Shown: positions 38,155 through 46,572 of the stretch, in pieces
Layout: every line of letters begins with the position of its first letter
How positions within the stretch are numbered: the stretch's first letter is position 1
Source: Bradyrhizobium sp. 200
GTDB taxonomy: Bacteria; Pseudomonadota; Alphaproteobacteria; Rhizobiales; Xanthobacteraceae
Reading direction: 5' to 3'
Length of the DNA: 64,000 nt
Assembly: GCF_023100945.1 (NCBI RefSeq)
Contig: NZ_CP064689.1
Location: forward strand, 1,222,001-1,286,000
Made by a program: the position numbers and the translations under genes
Notes under the pieces: generated by a model
The model's database searches: none
Told to the model about the DNA's origin: nothing
What the model saw: the letters and a program-made list of their open reading frames with translations, nothing else

Positions 38155-39453
38155 GTGTCACAGGCCACCTTCCTGAACCGGCAGGCGCTTTATTTGCGTC
38201 CCGATCCCGCGCGGGTGATCGTGCGCCCGTTCAAACCGGCGACCGAACCCCGCGATCTCAACCCGACTGACAAGACGCGTGCAAATCATATCGTCGACCG
38301 GGTTCTCGCCCTCGATACCGAAGCCGTTGCCTCCCAGCTCACGGACGTCCTTGAAAATTTCCTCGGTCGGCATCGGAACCTGCTGGAGAGGTTCGAGGCC
38401 CGCGCGAACGAAATGGAGGAGGCTTTCGCAGCGCATGGAAGCTTTTCAAAAATCCAGCGCCAGTTGATCGGGGCCTATTTTCTCAATGAGTATTCGTTCG
38501 AAGCCTCTGCCTTGTTCAACCCCAGCATCGTGCCGCACCCCGACCAATCGGACGCGCCGAAGGGCGGCCTGCGCTTCATTCTCAGCCTCCGCGCGATCGG
38601 CGAAGGACACGTGTCGTCACTGACGTTTCGGGGCGGCACATTCGCAGCCGACGGCAGTCTGACCGTTGATCCGACAGCGCGGCTTGCCTCGAGTCCCCGG
38701 ATTTGCAATCGCGTATCCGGACCGGACGGCGATCATGTCGAACTGGTCTTCAAGCCCGAGGAAGAACTCAGCGAGCGTGTCATCTTTCCGGTTACCGAAT
38801 CCCAATCGAACGGCATCGAGGACGTCCGCTTTGTCGAGTTCAGCGATGGTGGCCGGAAAACCTACTACGCCACCTATACCGCCTATAGCGGGCGGGCGAT
38901 CCGTTCCGAACTGATCGAGACCCACGATTTCATGTCGTTCCGGTTGGCGCCCTTGAGGGGCCCTGCGGCACGCAACAAGGGCATGGCGCTGTTCCCGCGC
39001 AAGATCGGCGGCAAATACGCCATGATCGCGCGACAGGACAATGAGAACCTGTACCTGATCTATTCAGACGACCTGTACACTTGGGGCGACGGCCAGGCCA
39101 TTCTGAAGCCGGAATTTCCCTGGGAGTTCGTTCAGATCGGCAATTGCGGATCGCCTATCGAGCTCGATGAAGGGTGGCTGCTGCTGACGCATGGCGTCGG
39201 CCCGGTGCGCAAATACTCGATCGGGGCGGCGTTGCTCGACAAGAACGACCCCTCGAAGGTGCTGGCCCGCTCCCGCGAGCCGTTGCTGCGGCCCGAGCCG
39301 TCGGAGCGCGAGGGATACGTCCCCAACGTCGTCTATACCTGCGGGGCGATGCGGCACAACGACCACATCATTCTGCCATACGCGGTGTCGGATACCTTCT
39401 CTAATTTCGCGACCATCAAGATTTCGGCGCTGATGCAGGCGATGAAAAGTTGA
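38155..39453 (+). CDS. Glycoside hydrolase family 130 protein (mannoside phosphorylase-like)
   Basis: 432 aa. GH130 enzymes phosphorolyse or hydrolyse beta-mannosides. A ~130-residue N-terminal helical extension precedes the five-bladed propeller: SFEASALFNPSIVPHPDQ, RFILSLRAIGEGHVSS, FPRKIGGKYAMIARQDNEN, LTHGVGPVRKYSIGAALLD, PYAVSDTFSNFATI. The GTG start at 38155 follows GAGGACACCA. Likely in one operon with manA and the GT4, 33 bases downstream. Confidence 0.88.
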   Translation: MSQATFLNRQALYLRPDPARVIVRPFKPATEPRDLNPTDKTRANHIVDRVLALDTEAVASQLTDVLENFLGRHRNLLERFEARANEMEEAFAAHGSFSKIQRQLIGAYFLNEYSFEASALFNPSIVPHPDQSDAPKGGLRFILSLRAIGEGHVSSLTFRGGTFAADGSLTVDPTARLASSPRICNRVSGPDGDHVELVFKPEEELSERVIFPVTESQSNGIEDVRFVEFSDGGRKTYYATYTAYSGRAIRSELIETHDFMSFRLAPLRGPAARNKGMALFPRKIGGKYAMIARQDNENLYLIYSDDLYTWGDGQAILKPEFPWEFVQIGNCGSPIELDEGWLLLTHGVGPVRKYSIGAALLDKNDPSKVLARSREPLLRPEPSEREGYVPNVVYTCGAMRHNDHIILPYAVSDTFSNFATIKISALMQAMKS

Positions 39454-39503
39454 CCGCCGCTTGAGTAGCGCCAATTCGTCCATTGAAAAGTCAGGGAGCC
39501 TGA

Positions 39504-39704
39504 ATGAGCGAGCGACTTGAAACGCTGAAGAAAGCCCGTGAGCGCATGATCGAGGACAGGGACGCGCATGCGAAGGTGCTGGCCGCTCCTTTTGACCGGG
39601 ACAAGGCTGAGCGGGCACGCAACAAGTTCATCGAGATTCAGATGCTGGTCGACGCGCTGGATCGCGCCATCGGTGGGGAGGAAGTCATTTTGCCGAAAGG
39701 CTGA
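39504..39704 (+). CDS. Small coiled-coil hypothetical protein
   Basis: 66 aa, almost wholly helical: MSERLETLKKARERMIEDRD, then RARNKFIEIQMLVDALDRAI. It resembles short helical-hairpin proteins common in rhizobia. AGGGAGCCTGA precedes the ATG. Function unknown. Confidence 0.65.
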   Translation: MSERLETLKKARERMIEDRDAHAKVLAAPFDRDKAERARNKFIEIQMLVDALDRAIGGEEVILPKG

Positions 39705-39901
39705 ACCGCGGCGGCGGGGAGGCGCAGCATCAACTAATGCATGGCTATTCGGGGACAAAGGGCGCACAGTTGCGCAATGCGAGTCTTCAGGTTGCGCCGA
39801 ACGAACTCCCTGGTTCAAGCCCTGGATCCCACGGCAGGAGAAGAATGCAGGCTTGGCGCCATGTCCTTTCGGGCGTCGGCCAGGCTTGAAGGGGCGAGGT
39901 G

Positions 39902-40150
39902 ATGCCTACGCTATCGAAGCTCCTGCTGGAGAATGGGTTGCCCGATCTTCCGGTGTTGTTGATCGAGCCGCATCGCAACCACAGGGGGATCTGGCGCATC
40001 AAGTTCAGCTATGAAACGGGCGAGCCGTTCTCCATGGCTGCGACCCAGGCATCGATCATGGTTTCCCGTCTGCATGAGATCGGGGAAGTCGAACTGGCCG
40101 AAGAGATCGACGGCGCGATGAAAATTGCGACGCGCTACGCGACAATGTGA
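39902..40150 (+). CDS. Small hypothetical protein (intact paralogue)
   Basis: 82 aa: LLLENGLPDLPVLLIEPHRN, GIWRIKFSYETGEPFSM, EIGEVELAEEIDGAMKIATR. A frameshifted paralogue lies at 28530. GGGCGAGG precedes GTG-ATG; the ATG is preferred. Function unknown; no membrane segment. Confidence 0.7.
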   Translation: MPTLSKLLLENGLPDLPVLLIEPHRNHRGIWRIKFSYETGEPFSMAATQASIMVSRLHEIGEVELAEEIDGAMKIATRYATM

Positions 40151-40198
40151 AATTCGGCGTGCAATGACGGCGTCATCATCAAACCAAAGGAGATCGAG

Positions 40199-40333
40199 AT
40201 GGCCAAGGGCGAGCAAAAAGGAAATCGCGAAGCCAAGAAGCCCAAGAAAGAGAAGATCAGGACAATAGCTGCGGCGCCAAGCCAAAAGGCCGCGGGATGG
40301 CAACCGGGCTTCGCGTCCGGCAAGAAGAAGTAG
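40199..40333 (+). CDS. 44-aa lysine-rich protein
   Basis: MAKGEQKGNREAKKPKKEKI then a Pro/Ala linker and GFASGKKK. Extremely basic. Tiny basic proteins of this type recur in Bradyrhizobium. AAAGGAGATCGAG gives a strong ribosome binding site. DNA/RNA binding is possible but unproven. Confidence 0.65.
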   Translation: MAKGEQKGNREAKKPKKEKIRTIAAAPSQKAAGWQPGFASGKKK

Positions 40334-40531
40334 CAACGCAAGCGTCGACGTAAAGCGATCCGCTGGACTGACGCATTCGAGCGCGTGCGCAAAGCGACGT
40401 TCCCGCAGGTCTTCGTGATCGCGCGGCGCTGGTTGGCCAATTGCGTCGTTGGCGTGACCTGCGCTTCGTGGGCCCGGCTTGTTCTGATGGTGGCCATACG
40501 CCGGGTGATACTACCCGCAAAAGGAATTCGG

Positions 40532-40780
40532 ATGAAAATTACGCTCGCCGTATTGACGCTCTGCGCATGCGCGCAAGGTGCTCTCGCCGCTGGACCGGAA
40601 TGCCGTACAATCGAAAGCACGAGCGGGCGACTTGCCTGCTACGATGCGGCGACTCCTCCGAGAATAGCAAAGCCGGTAGTCATCGAAAGCGACGAGTCGC
40701 GGCCGCCTTACAAGGACCCCTTCATCGCGGAAGACGCCCGAACCACCGCCAAGCTAAAGGGTATCTGCCGCGGCTGTTGA
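40532..40780 (+). CDS. Small exported cysteine-containing protein
   Basis: 82 aa with a signal peptide (MKITLAVLTLCACAQGALAA) and mature part starting GPECRTIESTSGRLACYD, ending KLKGICRGC. Four cysteines in the mature part could form disulfides. AAAGGAATTCGG precedes the ATG. Overlaps the start of the next frame. Confidence 0.6.
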   Translation: MKITLAVLTLCACAQGALAAGPECRTIESTSGRLACYDAATPPRIAKPVVIESDESRPPYKDPFIAEDARTTAKLKGICRGC

Positions 40781-41103
40781 AGATTAATTCTCTCTGGCCA
40801 TGCCCGGGCGTTGCAGCAGCCCGCTATCAAGGGACCGAACGGGTAGCGGCGCTTCTTGGTGCCTCTGCCGGAACGAGGCCGGTAGCCCTTGCAGAACCCG
40901 ATTTGGAGTCGCGCGCATCTACCGATTCGCCACTGGCCGCGCTTCCGTCCGCTAATGACCCGAATGTATGGTCCGGCCGTGCGCTGCAAAGCGTGTTGAA
41001 GTACCGCCAGTTGGTGGAGCGGACCGCGGACGAGGAATTCCCGAGGCGCATCAGGACTCAGATCGCGGAACTTGAGCAGAAGCTCGGAGAGATAGACGAG
41101 TAA
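40777..41103 (+). CDS. Hypothetical protein with uncertain start
   Basis: The C-terminal half is protein-like: NDPNVWSGRALQSVLKYRQL, then FPRRIRTQIAELEQKLGEID, a helical segment. The only plausible start in frame is TTG at 40777, overlapping the previous stop; there is no good ribosome binding site. May be the 3' part of a broken longer gene. Confidence 0.4.
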   Translation: MKINSLWPCPGVAAARYQGTERVAALLGASAGTRPVALAEPDLESRASTDSPLAALPSANDPNVWSGRALQSVLKYRQLVERTADEEFPRRIRTQIAELEQKLGEIDE

Positions 41104-41417
41104 GGCGCTTTGATTGCCCCGGGTCGTTGAACCTTATTGCGCCTCCGCAGACAGATAATTGCCGGGGGATTGCACTGTCCGGATTCAACACAGCGCCACC
41201 AAGCATTATTCGGCTTGGGGGCGCTGTCTGCATTAGTAGCCTAGTTTGATCCAGCGAATGGCCGATTTCGGCCGGCACCGGTCGCTGGGTACTGTCCGTG
41301 TTTGACCCGAAATTGTCCTAGGCTGCGGGCAGTGTCCTGACCTGTCTTGGACGAGGGTTCGGAGCGTTAAAGTTTCTTAAGTTGGCAACCGGACATAAAG
41401 GGAATCTACTCGTCCCA
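41104..41417. other. Intergenic, with weak GTGTCCT repeats
   Basis: No gene seen. CTGTCCGTGTTTGACC and CAGTGTCCTGAC (41295-41345) resemble CTGTCCGTATTTAAGCC and AAGTGTCCTAA at 33388-33442, upstream of another small gene, suggesting a diverged dispersed repeat. Confidence 0.35.
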
Positions 41418-41470
41418 TCACCGCCCCGCCTTCGGCTTCCATCGGTGACTGAGAGTGTTGTGCTCCCGCC
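41418..41470 (+). promoter_or_regulatory. Structured leader, copy F
   Basis: Outer stem TCACCG (41418-41423) with CGGTGA (41443-41448), inner hairpin GCC-TTC-GGC, P2 GAGT/GCTC (U-G wobble where copies A and B have C-G), CTCCCGCC, then ribosome binding site GGAG at 41477-41480. CTCC/GGAG pairing. No CTCGCTA box in front, the only copy lacking it. Confidence 0.6.
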
Positions 41471-41487
41471 CGTTTCGGAGAGCCACC

Positions 41488-41688
41488 ATGCCCCGCATCC
41501 AACGCAACCAACCCAAAGCGCCGTTACAAGACCGTCTGATGCTGGAGGCCATGCGCCTCAAGGACGAGGCGAACGAACTCCCGCCGGGTTCGTTGCGCGA
41601 CGCCAGGATCAGAAAAGCTCGCCAAGCTGTAACCGCTTCCCATGTGAACGAGTGGCTTTCGTCTCCCGGCCTGCAAGCGCCGCGGTAA
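41488..41688 (+). CDS. 66-aa helical hypothetical protein
   Basis: MPRIQRNQPKAPLQDRLMLE, AMRLKDEANELPPGSLRD, ARIRKARQAVTASHVNEWLS. Two amphipathic helices joined by a PPG turn, a layout shared with the protein at 24649 (REMPPGEERTEA). CGGAGAGCCACC supplies a ribosome binding site that leader F can mask. Function unknown. Confidence 0.7.
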   Translation: MPRIQRNQPKAPLQDRLMLEAMRLKDEANELPPGSLRDARIRKARQAVTASHVNEWLSSPGLQAPR

Positions 41689-41714
41689 GGCCGCCTCAGT
41701 TGGCGGCCTCTTTC
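41689..41714 (+). terminator. Hairpin overlapping the GH13 start
   Basis: GGCCGCC/GGCGGCC stem with 6-base loop then TCTTT directly after the 66-aa gene. It terminates that gene or links it to the GH13 frame. Confidence 0.6.
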
Positions 41715-43313
41715 AGAGTTCTCTGGTGGCGGACGGGTGTGATCTACCAGATCTACCCGCGCTCCTTTCAAGATACGAACGCCGACGGCATCGGCGACCT
41801 CAAGGGGATCGAGCGGCGGCTCGACTATCTGGCCGGCCTTGGCGTCGACGCCATCTGGATCTCACCCATCTACCCCTCGCCGATGGCTGATTTCGGCTAT
41901 GACGTCACCGATTATTGCGACGTCGATTCGCGCTTCGGCGTGCTTGCCGATTTTGACAGTCTGCTTTCACAGGCCCATGCGCGCGGGCTCAAGATTCTGC
42001 TCGACTTCGTGCCCAACCACACATCCGACCGGCATCCCTGGTTCGTCGAGAGCCGCGCCTCGCGCGACAATCCGAAACGGGACTGGTACATCTGGCGCGA
42101 TCCCGCGCCGGATGGCGGGCCGCCCAACAACTGGATCAGCGATTTCGGCGGCTCGGCATGGGAATGGGACCAGGTCACCAGCCAATATTACTACCACGCC
42201 TTCCTGAAGGAGCAGGCGGACCTCAACTGGCGTAATCCGGCCGTGCAGGCGGGGATGTACGACGTGATGCGCTTCTGGTTCGACCGGGGCGTGGACGGCC
42301 TCCGCATCGACGTGCTGTGGCACCTGGTCAAGGCGGCAGACTTCCCGGACAATCCGCCCAACCCGACCTATCAGTCGGCGATGGGCGACATGCACCGCGT
42401 GCTTCAGCTCCATTCGACCGACCAGCCCGAGGTCCACGAGATCGCCGCCGACATGCGCGCCATCGCCGATAGTTATGGCGCCAGTGGACGGGGCGAACGC
42501 GTGCTGATCGGCGAAATCTACCTGCCGGTCGATCGGCTGCTGCACTACTACGGCCGAGAACGGGCAGAGGTGCACCTGCCCTTCAACTTCCAGCTCATCG
42601 ATGCACCGTGGGAGGCGCGCTCGTTGGCGACGCTGATCGCCAACTATGAGGCGGCGCTTCCGCCAGGCGCTTGGCCGAATTGGGTGCTCGGCAACCATGA
42701 CCGGTCACGCGTCGCAGCCAAGCGTGGGCAGGCCCAGGCGCGCATCGCAGCGATGCTGCTGCTGACGCTCCGCGGCACGCCCACCCTCTACTACGGAGAC
42801 GAGTTGGGCTTGAGCGATGTCGCAATCCCGTCTGCCCAGGTTCAGGATCCGCGCGGGCTGCGCGAACCCGGGCTCGCCTTGGGCCGCGATCCGGTCCGCA
42901 CGCCGATGCCGTGGGACGGGAGCGAGAATGCCGGCTTCACGACGGGTAAGCCGTGGCTGCCGCTCAATGTCGACTGGCCTATTCGCAACGTTGCGCGGAT
43001 GGCGCAGGAGCCTCATTCAATCCTGGCGCTTTATCGCCGATTGCTGGTCGCCAGGCGTGCACATCCGGCGTTGGCGATCGGCGACTTCACGCTGCTGGAC
43101 ACGGAGGGCGATGTAGTCGCCTATGAGCGTCGGCACGGTGCCGAGCGCTTGATCGTAGCACTCAATCTCGGGGGACATTCGCAGCGCCTGGAATTACCGG
43201 ACTGGGCGAGCGATTGCCGGGTGCTCTTGTCCACTGTCGCCGACGCAGCGCTACCCGGAGACGGTGCCGTGCTGCTGCGGGCGGACGAGGGCCTTATCCT
43301 GATGGCCGACTAA
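41700..43313 (+). CDS. GH13 alpha-glucosidase/oligo-1,6-glucosidase-like enzyme
   Basis: About 537 aa if it starts at TTG 41700; cleaves or transfers alpha-glucosyl units. WWRTGVIYQIYPRSFQDTN opens the barrel. Conserved regions: LLDFVPNHTSDRHPWF, GLRIDVLWHLV (nucleophile Asp ~204), LIGEIYLPVD (acid/base Glu ~272), VLGNHDRSR (Asp ~335), then TPTLYYGDELGL. The C-terminal beta domain ends LILMAD. No ATG or ribosome binding site precedes WWR and the start lies in a terminator hairpin, so the original 5' end may have been replaced by the small-gene cassette. Confidence 0.88.
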   Translation: MAASFRVLWWRTGVIYQIYPRSFQDTNADGIGDLKGIERRLDYLAGLGVDAIWISPIYPSPMADFGYDVTDYCDVDSRFGVLADFDSLLSQAHARGLKILLDFVPNHTSDRHPWFVESRASRDNPKRDWYIWRDPAPDGGPPNNWISDFGGSAWEWDQVTSQYYYHAFLKEQADLNWRNPAVQAGMYDVMRFWFDRGVDGLRIDVLWHLVKAADFPDNPPNPTYQSAMGDMHRVLQLHSTDQPEVHEIAADMRAIADSYGASGRGERVLIGEIYLPVDRLLHYYGRERAEVHLPFNFQLIDAPWEARSLATLIANYEAALPPGAWPNWVLGNHDRSRVAAKRGQAQARIAAMLLLTLRGTPTLYYGDELGLSDVAIPSAQVQDPRGLREPGLALGRDPVRTPMPWDGSENAGFTTGKPWLPLNVDWPIRNVARMAQEPHSILALYRRLLVARRAHPALAIGDFTLLDTEGDVVAYERRHGAERLIVALNLGGHSQRLELPDWASDCRVLLSTVADAALPGDGAVLLRADEGLILMAD

Positions 43314-43337
43314 CGAAAAGCGACGAAGGACAATCCC

Positions 43338-44345
43338 GTGCGTATCGCCATGCTAGCTCCGATCTCCTGGCGAACGCCGCCGCGCCATTATGGTCCATGG
43401 GAGTTGGTGACGAGCCTGTTGACCGAGGCGCTGGTGGCGCGCGGCATCGACGTCACCTTGTTCGCCACGAAGGATAGCCGGACGGCGGGCAAACTGGCCG
43501 GCGTCTGCCCAGCGCCCTATTCCGAGGACCCCACTATCGACGCCAAGGTATGGGAGACGCTCCACGTCGCCCATGTATTTGAGCGCGTCGGTGAGTTCGA
43601 CCTCATTCACAACCAGGCCGATTTCGTGCCGCTCGCATTCTCCCGGTTGGTGAAGACGCCGGTGGTGACGACGATCCACGGCCTCTCCTCGGAACGCATC
43701 CTGCCCGCCTTCAAGGCATACGAGGATCGCGTCCATTATGTCGCGATCAGCAATGCCGATCGCCATCCGGACCTGCGCTATGCAGCAACAATCCACCACG
43801 GTATTCGGCTGGAGGACTTTCCCTTCGACCCGCACGGCAGCGAAGACCTGCTCTTCTTCGGCCGCATCCACCCGGACAAGGGGGCGGCCGAGGCGATTGC
43901 GGCGGCAGGTCGAGCGGGTCGGCGGCTGATCATGGCCGGTATCGTCCAGGATCAGGAGTATTATAACGAGCAGGTCGTGCCCGCGCTGGATCGGCGCTCC
44001 GTGATCTATCGCGGCCCGGTGGGCGGCGCGGCCCGCACCAACGCCCTGGGTTCGGCGCGCGCGCTGCTCCATCTTATCAATTTCGACGAGCCGTTCGGGC
44101 TATCGGTCGTGGAGGCGCTTGCCTGCGGCACACCGGTGATCGCCTGCAACCGCGGATCGATGCCCGAGCTGATCGACGATGGCGTGACTGGCTTCCTGGT
44201 CAACAACGTCGATGAAGCCGTAAATGCGATCAGCCGTGTCGGCGAAATTGATCGCGCCGTATGCCGAGCAGCGGTGTCCGAGCGTTTTACAGTAGATCGG
44301 ATGGCTGATCGATATCTGGACTTGTACCGATCGGTCCTTGGCTGA
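43338..44345 (+). CDS. GT4 family glycosyltransferase
   Basis: 335 aa, GT-B fold. MRIAMLAPISWRTPPRHYGP and GPWELVTSLLTEALVARG form the acceptor-side Rossmann domain. VTTIHGLS, HHGIRLEDFPF and FFGRIHPDKGAAEAIAAAG lead into the donor domain, with the E-x7-E-like segment FDEPFGLSVVEALACGTPVI. GTG start after AAGGACAATCCC. 24 bases after the GH13 gene, so probably one transcript; an alpha-glucan or oligosaccharide role is inferred. Confidence 0.88.
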   Translation: MRIAMLAPISWRTPPRHYGPWELVTSLLTEALVARGIDVTLFATKDSRTAGKLAGVCPAPYSEDPTIDAKVWETLHVAHVFERVGEFDLIHNQADFVPLAFSRLVKTPVVTTIHGLSSERILPAFKAYEDRVHYVAISNADRHPDLRYAATIHHGIRLEDFPFDPHGSEDLLFFGRIHPDKGAAEAIAAAGRAGRRLIMAGIVQDQEYYNEQVVPALDRRSVIYRGPVGGAARTNALGSARALLHLINFDEPFGLSVVEALACGTPVIACNRGSMPELIDDGVTGFLVNNVDEAVNAISRVGEIDRAVCRAAVSERFTVDRMADRYLDLYRSVLG

Positions 44346-44378
44346 GGACCTTTCGGCTTCATGACCTAGCTTCGTCTG

Positions 44379-44754
44379 CTTGTGCAGATTTTGTTGCAGA
44401 AGTCGGCTACGACAGGTGACTTCTACAAATTTCTAGACAGCAAGGGTTTCGAAAGCGAGGTTGCTGATAGATTGAAGCATCGATTCGAGAGAAATTTGCG
44501 ATAGGCTATTCACGTTCCTGCGGTATGATGGCATTCCCTGGAACAACAATAACGCCGAACATGCAATCAAAGCATTTGCGCGCCTTCGTGAGGTAATCGC
44601 GGGGTCTTGCACAAGGAAAGGCGTCGACGAATATCTCACGTTGCTCAGCGTCTCGGAGACTTGCAGATATCGAGGCGTTGATTTCCTCGATTTTCTTCGA
44701 TCTGGAGAAAAGGATGTCGCAACCTTCGGCTTCAGTCACACCACACGGCGTTAG
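44379..44754 (+). pseudogene. IS66 transposase C-terminal remnant
   Basis: In one frame GDFYKFLDSKGFESEVADR, then after a frameshift near 44500 LFTFLRYDGIPWNNNNAEHA, FARLREVIAGS and EYLTLLSVSETCRYRG with FLDFLRSGEKD. The WNNNNAEHAIK motif and the ETCRYRG end are diagnostic of the IS66 transposase. No inverted-repeat ends recognised. It adjoins the truncated DUF1254 gene. Confidence 0.8.
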
Positions 44755-44801
44755 AACGACAGGCAGCGTTGATCGAGCAGTAAGCCAATAAGCTGGCCCC
44801 T

Positions 44802-46199
44802 TTGACATCGCCGTCCGATCAGCTCACGCAACGTTTCATCGAGCGCCGCGCGGTTGAATCGGTGATCTGGGCCATGCCGGCGGTCAACTACGACCTGATG
44901 CTGCAGGAAATGCTCAGCAAGACGGACGGCAAGGTGAACCAGGTCGTCTATTGGGGGCGGCCGCTCGACTGGCACAATCAGACGCTCACGCCCAATCCGG
45001 ACGCGATCTACTTCATGGCGTTCTTCAACACCAAGGATGGTCCGATCGTTCTCGATCTGCCGCCCGGCGATAGCGACGGGTCATTCAACGCCAACATTGT
45101 CAATGTGTGGCAGATGCCGCTCGAAGATGCGGGGTTGCTCGGTGCCGACAAGGGCAAGGGGGCTAAGTATCTGATCCTGCCGCCGGGCTACGCAGACAAA
45201 GCGCCCGATGGCTACATCGCCCTGCAATCCGACACGTTCGGCGGCTATATGCTGTTCCGCTCCAATCTCAAAAGTCATGACAGCGCCGACGTTGCGAGAT
45301 CGATTGCGTATGGCAAACGATTCAAGGTCTACCCGCTCGCGCAGGCGGCCAGCCCAGCGCCCACGGTCTTCACCGACGCCAAGGACATCACCTTCGACTC
45401 CACGATCCGTTACGACGCCAGCTTCTTCGAACATCTCGATCGCATTGTGCAAAGCGAGCCCTGGCTGCAGCGCGACCGCGCGATGATCGATCCGCTGAAG
45501 TCGTTGGGCATCGAGAAGGGCAAGCCGTTCAGGCCCGATGATGCAACCAGGGCGCAATTCGCGGCTGCGGCGCGCGAAGCCGGCGCCTGGCTGGAAGCAA
45601 AATATGATGCCGGCTTGCCGCCGTTCTTTTCCGCGACCAGCCGCTGGACCATTCCGGCGCCTTCCGACATGGTCAAGGCGGCGCAGGAAGCCTATGCCGA
45701 TCCGAACTCGTATCCGATCGACACGCGCGGGCTCGCCTATAGCTACGCCTTTGTCGGCATCAAGCGGCTGGGCGTCGGCCAGTTCTACCTGATCTCGATC
45801 AGGGACAAGGACGGCCGATCATTCGACGGTGGACAGACCTATCGGCTCACGGTGCCGGCGAATGCGCCAGTCGAGCAATACTGGTCGGTTACCGCCTATG
45901 ACCGCCAGACTCATGCACTGATCAAGAATGTACCCCGCGCAAGCCGCTCGTCGCAGATTCCCGAGCTGCAGAAGAACGCTGACGGATCGATCGACATTCT
46001 CTTCGGGCCGAAAGCGCCGACGGGCAAGGAGTCGAACTGGGTACCCACCGATCCCAAGCGCGGTTTTGAAGCAATGTTCCGCCTCTACGGTCCGACACAG
46101 GCCCTGTTCGAGAAGAAATGGGTGCTGCCGGACATCGAGCAGGTTTCGGCACAGACAATGGGTGGCGGCAATGAAGACACCATTCGGCGGCCGCGATGA
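44802..46199 (+). CDS. DUF1254/DUF1214 domain protein, signal peptide lost
   Basis: 465 aa. DUF1254 (RRAVESVIWAMPAVNYDLM, LTPNPDAIYFMAFFNTKDG, GKGAKYLILPPGYADKAPDG) is followed by DUF1214 (LTVPANAPVEQYWSVTAYD, DGSIDILFGPKAPTGKESNW, FRLYGPTQALFEKKW). Such proteins are normally exported, but here the frame begins at TTG 44802 without a signal peptide. The IS66 remnant directly upstream probably removed the true 5' end. Function of the family unknown; the product may be cytoplasmic or not made. Confidence 0.8.
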   Translation: MTSPSDQLTQRFIERRAVESVIWAMPAVNYDLMLQEMLSKTDGKVNQVVYWGRPLDWHNQTLTPNPDAIYFMAFFNTKDGPIVLDLPPGDSDGSFNANIVNVWQMPLEDAGLLGADKGKGAKYLILPPGYADKAPDGYIALQSDTFGGYMLFRSNLKSHDSADVARSIAYGKRFKVYPLAQAASPAPTVFTDAKDITFDSTIRYDASFFEHLDRIVQSEPWLQRDRAMIDPLKSLGIEKGKPFRPDDATRAQFAAAAREAGAWLEAKYDAGLPPFFSATSRWTIPAPSDMVKAAQEAYADPNSYPIDTRGLAYSYAFVGIKRLGVGQFYLISIRDKDGRSFDGGQTYRLTVPANAPVEQYWSVTAYDRQTHALIKNVPRASRSSQIPELQKNADGSIDILFGPKAPTGKESNWVPTDPKRGFEAMFRLYGPTQALFEKKWVLPDIEQVSAQTMGGGNEDTIRRPR

Positions 46200-46326
46200 C
46201 AAGCTTCCAAACTGCCTGCCGATCATGCCGGGCTGTAACTATCTGGTTCGCCTCTATCGCCCGCGGAAATTTTGGACCGCACGTGGAAATTTCCGGAGCC
46301 GCAGCCCGTGACCTAAGGAGATCGCG

Positions 46327-46572
46327 ATGTCCGGTCTCGATATCTTCGCCTGGATCGTCCTTCTCATCCTCGTCGCCAGCGTGATCGGCGTGTTCTGCAT
46401 CGCCGGCTGGCTGCCGGGACACATCGCAAAGACGCGAGGCCATCCGCAGGCGCAGGCGGTGACAGTCGCCGGCTGGGTTACGCTGATCTGCGGCTTTGCG
46501 CTGTGGCCGGTTGCCCTGATCTGGGCCTATGTCGATATACCCGCCTCGCACCGCACGGAGCCACGGTCATGA
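46327..46572 (+). CDS. DUF3302 inner-membrane protein (YiaW-like)
   Basis: 81 aa with two transmembrane helices: FAWIVLLILVASVIGVFC and VAGWVTLICGFALWPVALIW. AGGAGATCGCG precedes the ATG. Its TGA overlaps the ATG of the HlyD-type gene, the same order as yiaW-yiaV of enterobacteria. Role unknown; probably a helper of the adaptor. Confidence 0.85.
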   Translation: MSGLDIFAWIVLLILVASVIGVFCIAGWLPGHIAKTRGHPQAQAVTVAGWVTLICGFALWPVALIWAYVDIPASHRTEPRS

